A DNA stretch of 61,604 nt, taken from Nemertoderma westbladi. Lineage: Eukaryota; Xenacoelomorpha; Nemertodermatida; Nemertodermatidae. Made by a program: the position numbers and the translations under genes. Below the pieces are notes generated by a model. The model was given only the letters and a program-made list of their open reading frames with translations. It ran no database searches and had not been told where the DNA came from. Location of the stretch: assembly GCA_032718475.1 (NCBI GenBank), contig JAUCBJ010005395.1:1-61604 (forward strand), given 5' to 3'. Of the stretch, positions 23,801-35,800 are shown one piece after another. The number at the start of each line of letters is the position of its first letter. The first letter of the stretch is position 1.

Positions 23801-26800
23801 GTAGCAATACATAGCAATACCTGGGAAAGTAATGGAGTTAGGTGTAGTACTACCTGGGAAAGTAATGGAGTTAGGTGTAGCAATACATAGCAATACCTGG
23901 GAAAGTAATGGAGTTAGGTGTAGCAATACATAGCAATACCTGGGAAAGTAATGGAGTTAGGTGTAGCACTACCTGGGAAAGTAATGGAGTTAGGTGTAGC
24001 AATAAATAGCAATACCTGAGAAAGTAATGGAGTTAGGTGTAGCAATAAATATAAATACTTGTTGTAATGTAATTAAGTGTAGCAATACATAGCAATGGAA
24101 AATGGCCTTATTCAATAATTGGAAAAATCGTGCTGCTCGAAGGCTTGTGCGCTAAAGTTCCCACCCTGGTGTAGTGGTTGCATTGAATTCACATCTCTCG
24201 TAGGTCGTGGGTTCAATCCTCGCATTGGTCGGGGCAGTTTTCGTTTCGGCACGAATGCTTTGAAGGGACCGCAGCCAGGGCGCATCTCTGCCTTGCAAAC
24301 TTAAATTGTAGCAAAATGAGTACTGGAGTTTCCTCTGGGGAGTATAGTTCTGGGGGGACCACACTGGAAAAAAAGTCGTGAGACTTTGTGCGTAATACCT
24401 GGCCTAACGGCCGAAGAAAACGTACTTTTTTTGGCAAAAAAACTACGTTTTATCCAATAACTCGAGCTTGAGAAAAGATATGAGACAAATGCTTGGAGAT
24501 TTGAAAACTCCATTAGATTCGGCAAAGGATAGAGCCATAAAAAAAGTTGATAATTATAAACATAGGGGAACGCTGTCCCCTACCCTTAAATAATATAATC
24601 TAGCTTTGATACTCGGTACTCTTGTAAACTAAACCATTGAGGCCGCGGATCCCATAGACACCATTGTATCACCTCTACATTTTTCTTATGATGTCCGCTG
24701 TTTACAAATTTGTAAAAAGCGGATCCCGTTCATACAATGCAATTACTTAATGTTTAAAAATTACTGGCAAATGTTACCACCACCCAGTTCATAGCAGAAT
24801 AATAGTATGGCATTGTATACTGATGAAATGACTTTAAATATTCATTCCAGAAGTTGTCTGGGTTCTGGCTACCTGCATAGCAACAGTAGCTGCCTCGGAT
24901 AGCACACTTGAATTGAGGGCGCTGATGAGATTGCCGAGCGCAGATTGCGTATCTCAGGGATTTTTCATCTAAATTCGATCCGCAGATCCGTAGATTTTAC
25001 TTGGATCCTCGTTTTATAAATGCCCATTCTACTGTAAAGTATGAGACTGTTCCCCCCTTCTTGAACGCGCATATTATGTTAGGCAATAGTATATTAATGA
25101 AGTTTGCAATTAGACGGAATCCAATTACAATACGCCATCCCCAGGTAGGTGGGGTTGGAGTTTAGTATTAGTAATGGCGTTAAACTCACCGAGGAAGAAA
25201 GGGAGGCCGGTAAGTTTCATAGCCTTGGGGTGCAGAGATACCGTGCCCCAATGTTCGAAGTCGAAGTAGAAAACAATGCAGTAAGCAAACACGTTAGCAA
25301 AGTCCGCTATTATACTAAATAATACAATAAAACATACAATTATTATCATTATCAAACTGTTTTTCGGCAGGGTGCTGCTCGGTTATTACCGGTAGGACAT
25401 GCAGTGAATAATTTACAATATGGGCATCATTGAGGGTGTTGTTAACCATTTGCAACAACATTGTGTTTGGTTATCTTATGTAGTCAGGGGAACCAACAAG
25501 AGCTTCCCCCCTCAATGTAATTTTAGAGAGGCCCGTTTCCGCGCTGCTTTTTTATGTTGAGGTATTCTGAGCTTTTTTTCAAGCTTGTTATGCCTTTTCT
25601 AACGTTCAGTTAAAATTAAGATGCAATATGAATGTTCTAGAATTAGATAATTATGATATTCGCCCAGCTTTTTTGAGCCATTTTTCTAGCTTTTTTTGAG
25701 CTTTTTTTTGAGCTTTTTTGAGCCATTTTTCTAGCTTTTTTTGAGCTTTTTTTTGAGCTTTTTTGAGCCATTTTTCTAGCTTTTTTTCTAGCTTTTTTTC
25801 AGCTTTTTTTTCAAGTTTTTTTGGAGCTATATTCTATATTTTAGGTTTTAGCATTCGAAAATTCTCAGATTCATCTTGAAGCAATTAAAGTCTAGAAATT
25901 GATTTAACCTAAAAAAGATTGAAATAAAGCTCAAAAAAAAGCCGCGCGGGCCTTAACAATTTTTTTGAACAAACAATAAATGCCGTAACAAAGTTCTACC
26001 TACCTAAATAAAGCTAGACTGCCTAACTGTCGTAGCATTGTTAATCCAACCAATGGGGGTAGCAGGACAATCAACCAATGAACTACCGTCAGAACCTTTG
26101 TGTAAGAACTAAGATTTTCCAAAATAAATAAAAGATAGGCGCAGCAAAATCCCACCTGTAATGTATAAAGGGATGATTGATGCATAGAGAGAGGGAGGGG
26201 GGGGGGGGGGGGGGGGGGGGCTCTAGAGCGCTTCTACAAAATACAAATAAAATTTTTCGAATTTCCATGTGGACAGTGTCCATTTATTATATCTCTCCAA
26301 AAAATTCCTTTAAAATGAATCTGGAATGAGTTTTGTTCAATAAAATATATGAAGAATGTGAAATTTCTTCAGGATTCGCGAATCCAAAAAAATAATTCCA
26401 AGAAAATGTGATTGCGATTTATGTTGACATAGCGACATATGAGAGGACCCCTAAACTCTCGGAAAGGAAAGAAGATTTGAAAAACTGTTTGTAGATTTGT
26501 AATCAGCGTTAAACATATACCGGTAATGATTGATATAAGAAATGAGAAGTATAAATGTTAAATCGTAATATTATTTAATATTTTATATTATATTTCAAAA
26601 TATACAAATTACTGGTCAGTGGTAAGTAATGGTGAAAAATATACTTGAGAAATATCGAGAGTAAAAATATCGAGAGAAACAATTTTTTTAATAAGGATTA
26701 CATGATAATTTTTTTTAGAAAATGTGTTCTAGAACAAAAATATTTATAAGAATTTATAGCTTACACGTGTTCTATAACATCGAGCTAGTATGAAAAAATT

Positions 26801-29800
26801 CATAATGTGATATAGAACCAAAGAAATGTGTTCTTTAACAAAATTGACAGTTAGCACATCTTCTATAATATTTATAAAAAAATAGCAAAAACTAAAATAT
26901 GGTCAATGGGAACCCAAGGTGTATTAATGCCATTTACTTGCACTGTCGTACCCAATGCACTGCAATATTGTACCATAATTCTAAAATAAAATACTCACAA
27001 TATTTTTACTCTCGATATTTTTCAGGTCTCGACATTTTTCAATATAACCTACTGATTAGTTAGAGCTTGTTTTTCTATGTTTCCTGACACCAACCCCAAC
27101 CCCTTGTGAAATTTTTGAAATGTTTGAACAACAACATTGAAATGATTCAGTTAGTTTGTTGCATTTGTCTAAAATAATCAGTTTAAAAACTTTAAAACAG
27201 TTATTGTTCTTTTATAACAACCAGTATTTAATTTAACCAGTAGTTATATATTATAATTTTTAGTAAGTTCGATTTATTTATGCAATAATAATTGTAATAG
27301 TTAGTTATACAATATTTTGTAATATTATTAGTATTACAATATTTCCCCCCCACCCCTGTCTACTATAATAAATAATACATTGCAATTATCAATCCCCAAA
27401 TCTCCGTCTCCGACCGGAGCTGATATTGTAACCCAGAGAAACCTCCGAGCAACGGCTCCGGGTGAATTTTTAGCTCTGTTGCATCCCTACAGCACACAAA
27501 ATATGTTATTATTAAAAAATAAATCTGAGTTGGGCTGTAAATGTGTTGCAACTGTAATTAATGATTTAATATAATGGATTTTTGTTCAGAAATTGAAAAA
27601 TGAGGAAGCACGTCACCGGGGGTTGAACCAGCGCTATACGTAGGTTTCGGCCTATCAGGCCTTATCAGTCGCGCTAATAGGTTCAGCTGCCTGTTCAGTA
27701 AAAGTGGATTTAATAGAACGGCAAGGGTCAGGGGAGGGTGTCTGAACCTATTAGCGCTACATATAGCGCTGGTTCAACCCCCGGTGATGCGCTTTCTCAT
27801 TTTTTTCCTTTTCTGAACCAAACCATAATATTACATCATCAATAAATACGAATAGCGAACACCAATAAATCAGTCTGTACCAGTAGTGTTACAATTTACT
27901 ATCTATTTACTATATATACTTAGGATGGGATTTTTTAATATTAGGTTCAAACTATTACAAAATTTGAGAAAGTCCACCAAAAATTTTACGCAAATTTTTT
28001 TTCACTTTATTGTAATAAAAAATATTCATTTAAGCGGTTTGTAATCATTTCCGAATAAAAGTGTACAACATGCTTGTTGCAAAAAATGCAAAGTGCTTTA
28101 CAGTTTTCTGACTTCCGATTAACGTATCATTTACACGTTGTGGGGCATTGCACATATCAGGACGCGATTTCACAGAATTTCAACACTTAACATGGGAGCT
28201 TATATATCATTGTTTGATTTGTTCGCACGGTGACTCACCTGAGATACAACTAAACTGGCATCGACAATATATCGCCCTGTGTTTCCAAGACAACTATAAC
28301 CAAGATCCCCGTAATCGATATCATCATCAGCCTAAACAGAAAGTAAATTATATGTCCGCAGTTGGTACCGGTACTGAAATATAACGACTGTAACTTTAAT
28401 GCAAAGTTATTTCACCCCCATCCCCTTCCATAGTTATAGTAAGAACTGAGGTAGACTCATCTTAGTGATAGTAGCGACTCAGTAGACTCACCTTAGTGGC
28501 GACTCAGTTAAACCCACCTTAGTGATAGTAGCGACTCAGTTAGACTAACCTTAGTGATAGTAGCGACTCAGTTAGACTCACCTTAGTGGCGACTCAGTTA
28601 GCTCACCTTAGTGGCAACTCAGTTAAACTCACCTTAGTGATAGTAGCGACTCAGTTAGACTCACCTTAGTGATAGTAGCGACTCAGTTAGACTCATCTTA
28701 GTTGGCGACTCAGTTAGACTCGTCTTAGTGGCGACTCAGTTAGACTCCCCTTAGTTGGCGACTCAGTTAGACTCGCCTTAGTGGCGACTCAGTTAGACTC
28801 GCCTTAGTGGCGACTCAGTTAGACTCACCTTAGTGGCGACTCAGTTAGACTACCTTAGTGGCGACTCAGTTAGACTCACCTTAGTGATAGTGGCGACTCA
28901 GTTAGACTCACCTTAGTGGCGACTCAGTTATACTCACCTTAGTGGCGACTCAGTTAGACTCACCTTAGTGGCGACTCAGTTAGACTCACCTTAGTGGCGA
29001 CTCAGTTAGACTCGCCTTAGTGGCGACTCAGTTAGACTCACCTTAGTGACAGTACCGACTCAGTTAGACTCACCTTAGTGATGGTAGCAACTCAGTTAGA
29101 CTCACCTTAGTGGCGACTCAGCTAGACTCACCTTAGTGATAGTAGCGACTCAGTTAGACTCACCTTAGTGATAGTAGCGACTCAGTTAGGCTCACCTTAG
29201 TGGCGACTCAGTTAGACTCACATTAGTGATAGTAGCGACTCAGTTAGACTCACCTTAGTGGCGACTCAGCTAGACTCATCTTAGTGATAGTAGCGACTCA
29301 GTTAGACTCACCTTAGTGGCGACTCAGTTAGACTCACCTTAATAATAATAATAATAATAATAATATATATTTATTTATATAGCGCCAAATTTACATCATT
29401 TACGTACTCTAAAGCGCTGACAACACACACAGTAATTAATAGTTCGTGACTGCAATGGCAATAGTTTGAGGTAAAATCAACTAAATTAATGTAGTAATAA
29501 AAAACCAACAATAAATACATCATAAAATATAGTAAAAACAAACAATAAAAACGATCATCGCAGATATTCCAATCTTACGGGTTAAGTTAATTAGTAATTA
29601 ATGGCAATAGTTGTGAAATAAAATAGAGATAATAAAGATTGTATAGGTGAGTTTTTAGACGTTTCTTAAAAGTGCCCACATTCAATGACTCGCGTATGGC
29701 CGGAGGCAATGCGTTCCATACAGTTGGAGCAGCAACGGAGAACGATCGCCTACCATAATGTTCCGTATTGTAGCGAGGGGCCACGAGTAAACCCAGCCCG

Positions 29801-32800
29801 CTGGATCGCATCTCGCGGATGGGTATGTACGGAGTTAGTAAGTCGCTTAGATACTTCGGGGCACAGTTATTTACACATTTCCAAGTTAGCAAGGCAATTT
29901 TAAAGTCGATACGGCAAACTATAGGTAACCAGTGCAATGCTTTTGGGGTTGGAGTTATATGGTCCCTCTACCACATAGAAGTCGAGCCGCGGAGTTTTGA
30001 ACGTTTGTAGTTTCTGAATGGATTTTTTTGGCAGACCGTAGTAGAGAGAATTATTGGCGTCAACGTCAAGCTTTGATGTGGCAAGTAGTGTTGAGAACTG
30101 AATCAATTTTGACTAATTTCAGTTACAGTTTCAGTATTCAAAGTTTTGGATTTCAGTTATAGTTATAGTTTTAGTATTGCAAAGTGTAACATTTCAGTTA
30201 CAGTTGCAGTTTTGATCGTGATAAAATTCAGTTAAATACAGTTTCAGTTATAGATTCAATATGATCTCTCGTAGTAAGCAGTCATTGAATTAATGTAGTC
30301 TCATCGGGGCGGGGTGCAGTGTATCACTTGCCCAGAGAGTCACGAACGAATCACTTGCCAAATAAAAAAATATCTAAAACTAAAAATGAGTCACTTTAAT
30401 ATATTACTAATTTAAACTAAATAATAATAATGTTCATTACGAAACATCCACTTTACAGAGCTAATACAGTAGTAGTTGTAGGAAAGTTCTCTACGGTAAT
30501 ATTTTGTAACTAATATACTGATAGTATTGATATTGATGGAGATAGTATTGTATAATGAAAGTGGCGGTCACAAGATCAACTAAAGGCACCCACATTGTAC
30601 TGTCTGACTGTACATCTTGTTTCAGTGTTTGTACTGTTATCATTTATTGTTTTGGTTATAAAATCCATGCTTCTGAATCCTGCTTGATAAACTTGATAAA
30701 AATTTAATTTCCAGTGTGTCTCTAGTGTGATATCACCTGTGATATTAATAATTCCGGTAAAATTAATAATTAATAATGTAAAATATATAGGGTCAGAGTA
30801 AAACGCGGATCCGGATTCTATATTTAACATTGTCCCTACGGAAGTCGATCTTTTGAACATAACTCCCAAAAATAAAACGATAACCTGTTCTATTCACTTT
30901 AGTTTATTGTTTTGGTTAAAATAACGTGCCACTGTAACCTGCTCCTTTCCCTTAATTGATAATTTTGGAATCCGGATCCAGATCCGCGTTTTACACCTAC
31001 CAATCCGTTATATATCCCTCTACCATTAACTTTTCTTTGTTTATCTAAAACATTATATTTAATATGAAGCAGAGTGGTAATAAGGCTGATAATAGTCTAA
31101 TAGTTGAGACAGATAAACATATAGACTAATATGCTAGATCTTCTTTCACTACTTGACTCGCCAAATCAATCATAGTTGAGCTAAGTGTGCAATGGGTGTT
31201 TGTTTTTTATAACAATGTTTTAAAAATGATACCTATGTTAACCACTGTTATTCATTTATTAAACTATACTCTATACTATTACAATACTGTCTTAAATGCT
31301 CATTCATGTTAATTGTGTGGTTGAGAACGGAATCTATTTTTAGTAATTTCAGTTTCAGTTACAGTTACAGTATTCAAAATTTGTAATTACAGTTTCAGTT
31401 ACTGTTACAGTATTCGAAATTCGCAATTACAGTTACAGTTATAGTTACAGTATCAAAAAAAATCATGAAAATCATTCAGTTACAGTTGCAGTTACAGTAT
31501 AATTACAGTTACAGTTCTCAACACTAGTGACAAGTGCGTGTATTTAAGTATTTCCATGTTGTGTTTGTTGACATATCGCTTTATCTTTGAAAGATTCCTT
31601 AAATGGAAGAATGCCTCACGAACGGTGATTCCTATTTGCTTGCACATTGTAAGCTGAGAGTCTAATTCGAACCCGATATTGCGAACGTTTGGACTACACG
31701 ATATTATGTCGCTCCCTATGGTCAGTACTGGGGGATCCTGCTGGATGCCGAACCTGGACTGCAATAACATAACTTTTATCGGAATTCATTTTTAAGTAGT
31801 TTTTATCCATCCACTCCAGCACATCCACGAGGCAACTCTCAGTTACTTTTACAGCGCTGTTTAATTCAATTGGCTTGAAAATCAAATATAATTGGGTATC
31901 ATCCGCGTAGAAATGACAATGTAGACCATGCCGCTTTATTACAGCTGATAGTGAACGCGTGTATATCGTAAACAGAATCGGACCCAATACCGAACCCTGT
32001 GGTAGTCCATAGCGGAGGTGCTTTGCGATGGAATATGTATTCCCAATACGCACCTGTTGCGAGCGCTCCGATAGATATGATACGAACCATTTAAGGGCGA
32101 CGCCTTCAATGCCAATGTCGTTCAACCTTGTCGAATGCCGCGCTTAAATCAAGTGTGATAAACAAACAGACCGAACCATCGTCAATTCCACGAAGAACCG
32201 TATCAGCAACAGATAACAAGGCAGTTTCCGTACCGTGTAATGGGCGGTAGGCACTCTGGTAGGGTTCATGCAGACCGTTCAGATTCACGTGGTGCTTTAA
32301 CTGCTCTACCACCACCTTCTCCGTTAATTTGGAAATGTACAGTAAGTTCGAAACCGGTCTAAAGTGATTAAGTATTTCCGGGTCTAATCGCAATTTCTTT
32401 AGTATTGGTGTGAGAATTGCTTCTTTGAAATGCGAAGCCACAGTTCCAGTTCGTCAAGATAAATTAATTATCAATGTAATGACCATCAATAGTGGTTTTA
32501 AGGACATTTTTAGTATGCTGGTTGGAATCGGGTCACGTGGACTTGATTTTGACTTCGAGTCGCTTATCAGTTTTTCTACGCCATCGCTCGTTACATCACA
32601 AAATTTGTGAAGGACCGGCGCTGGAGGCGTCCCGGACGGTGAGGGAGGCACCCCGGACAGTGCGGGAGGCACCCCGGATGGCTTCCCGGACGGTGCGGGA
32701 GGCGTCCCGGACGGCGCCCCGTATGGCGCGGGAGGCACCCCGGACGGAGCGAGAGGCGCACCGGATGACGTGGGAGGCGTCCCGGTCGATGCGGGAGGCG

Positions 32801-35800
32801 TCCCGGATGGTGCGGGAGGCGTCCCGGACGGTGCGGGAGTTTAGTGATAGTGGCAACTCAGTTAGACTCACCATAGTGGCGACTCAGTTAGACTCACCTT
32901 AGTGATAGTAGCGACTCAGTTAGACTCACCTTAGTGGCAACTCAGTTAGACTCACCATAGTAGCAACTCAGTTAGACTCACCTTAGTGGCAACTCAGTTA
33001 GACTCACCATAGTGGCGACTCAGTTAGACTCACCTTAGTGATAGTGGCGACTCAGTTAGACTCATCTTAGTGATAGTAGCGACTCAGTTAGACTCACCTT
33101 AGTGGCGACTCAGTTAGACTCACCTTAGTGATAGTGGCAACTCAGTTAGACTCATCTTAGTGATAGTAGCGACTCAGTTAGACTCACCTTAGTGGCGACT
33201 TAGTTAGACTCACCTTAGTGATAGTGGAGACTCAGTTAGACTCATCTTAGTGATAGTAGCGATTCAGTTAGACTCACCTTAGTGGCGACTCAGTTAGACT
33301 CACCTTAGTGGCGACTCAGTTAGACTCACCTTAGTAGCGACTCAGTTAGACTCATCTTAGTGATAGTAGCGACTCAGTTAGAGTCATCTTAGTGGCGACT
33401 CAGTTAGACTCACCTTTGTGGCGACTCAGTTAGACTCACCTTAGTGGCGACTCAGTTAGACTCACCTTAGTGGCGACTCAGTTAGACTCACCTTAGTAGC
33501 GACTCAGTTAGACTCATCTTAGTGATAGTAGCGACTCAGTTAGAGTCATCTTAGTGGCGACTCAGTTAGACTCACCTTTGTGGCGACTCAGTTAGACTCA
33601 CTTTAGTAGCGACTCAGTTAGACTCATCTTAGTGATAGTAGCGACTCAGTTAGACTCACCTTAGTGATAGTAGCGACTCAGTTAGACTCATCTTAGTGAT
33701 AGTAATAGCCTCAGTTAGACTCACCTTAGTGGCGACTCAGTTAGACTCACTTTAGTGGCGACTCAGTTAGACTCACCTTAGTAGCGACTCAGTTAGACTC
33801 ATCTTAGTGATAGTAGCGACTCAGTTAGACTCACCTTAGTGGCGACTCAGTTAGACTCACCTTAGTGGCGACTCAGTTAGACTCACCTTAGTGGCGACTC
33901 AGTTAAACTCACTTTAGTAGCGATTCAGTTAGACTCATCTTAGTGATAGTAGCGACTCAGTTAGACTCACCTTAGTGATAGTAGCGACTCAGTTAGACTC
34001 ATCTTAGTGATAGTAATAGCCTCAGTTAGACTCCCCTTAGTGGCGACTCAGTTAGACTCACCTTAGTAATAGTAGCGCTACAGTTAGACTCACCTTAGTG
34101 GCGACTCAGTTAGACTAACCTTAGTGATATTAGAGACTCAGTTAGACTCACCTTAGTGGCGACTCAGTTAGACTCACCTTAGTGATAGTAGCGACTCAGT
34201 TAGACTCACCTTAGTGGCGACTCAGTTAGACTCACCTTAGTGATAGTGGCAACTCAGTTAGACTCATCTTAGTGGCGACTCAGTTAGACTCACCTTAGTG
34301 GCGACTCAGTTAGACTCACCTTAGTGATAGTGGCAACTCAGTTAGACTCATCTTAGTGATAGTAGCGACTCAGTTAGACTCACCTTAGTGGCGACTCAGT
34401 TAGACTCACCTTAGTGATAGTGGCAACTCAGTTAGACTCACCTTAGTGGCGACTCAATTAGACTCACCTTAGTGGCGACTCAGTCCTAGACTCACCTTAG
34501 TCACCGGGAACCGATTCAACTCTGGACCGGAAATGAAGCGATTATGAACCACCGGTTTCCTAATAAACTCAACATGAGATCCATCGAATGACGATGTATC
34601 TGAAGCAGGTTCGTCGACTTCATAAATGGTGTCTAGATGGACGCCGCCGTTCGCTTTACTGTACAGACCCACTTCCGACTCAGAATCACCACTGTCATCG
34701 TCCAAGGTCAATGAGCGGTGTTTAATTATTTGGTATTTACAGTCAATAAGAAGAAGCATCGCCTTAACGCTCAGGAATCCAACCATTGTCATTATAACTA
34801 CACCTTCGATAACTCCAGCTTCCTAGAAATATCAACAGAATGGTTAAAACAATTGCAAGAGATTAATATTATTAAGAGATAATATTAAGATATTAAGAAA
34901 TTAATATTGGTACTGGAATTAATATATTAGCCTAGTTAATAAGTTGGTTCGGATAATATTTTTGGGGCGTTCTTTCGACAGGAGTAGGACTATTAAACAG
35001 CTTCGTCCTGAGAAGAGTAGCTGAGCTGCTGAGATAAGGCATAAGGCAATGGGATATGATGTAGTGAGTATGACAGAGCCGAGTATTCGAATGACAAAAA
35101 CTCAAATGAAAGCAGCGCAAAATCGCGCAAAGGTAAGCGTCTAAGAACGCATGAACTGTCTCCTTGAATGGCTTACTACCAATTTTACAACAAAAATAAT
35201 TCACCGGAATGGTGGGATTGAACTCTACTGGGTGTACGCTACTGGGTCCGTACAAAGCCCTAATACCAAAACATATCTGGAAATTATTAACAACAACAAC
35301 CAACAAAGGAGTGAATACTAAAGGTCTCACTACACGGACCTAAAAAGCATGAAGATAATTTAAGTAAAGAAGAAATTTAATATCAAACTATATTACTATA
35401 TATAACTATTTACATCATTGTGTGCAAAGTAGCACTTTGCAGCGTTATGACCCGAGTTTATTTATGTACCGAGCGAGCGCAGCGAGGGAGATTTACATAA
35501 ATAAAAAAGGGTCTTTAACGCTGAAAAGTGACCTTGACAAGCAATGATGTATGTAATTTTCTTACATTATGTTAACTTATCAGCGTTCGGTATGTGAAGA
35601 AAGGATTTTATGGATACTCATTTATACCTTTTAATCATGTACTATATCGAATATAAGTGAAATTTATTAACAGGTACACAGTATTAATTATACATTTAAA
35701 TCTAATTAAAGTTTATTGGAAGTTATCTCCTGCATGGATGTGATAAATCTTTGATCTATCATCGACTGAAGCAAACTGAGTCACCGTCCCGTCTGTGTCC

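Noticed and set aside
24390-24430. GGCCTAACGGCCGAAG in the SINE as another hammerhead
   Set aside because: The CTGANGA half of the core is missing and the GAAA box is altered.
27363-27574. Frames on both strands near 27.4 kb as an extra transporter exon
   Set aside because: Exons 3 and 4 already join in phase with continuous family similarity, leaving no room for an extra exon; the frame is unlike the family.
12835-34495. CRISPR-like direct repeats
   Set aside because: Units are contiguous with no unique spacers, and the DNA is eukaryotic.
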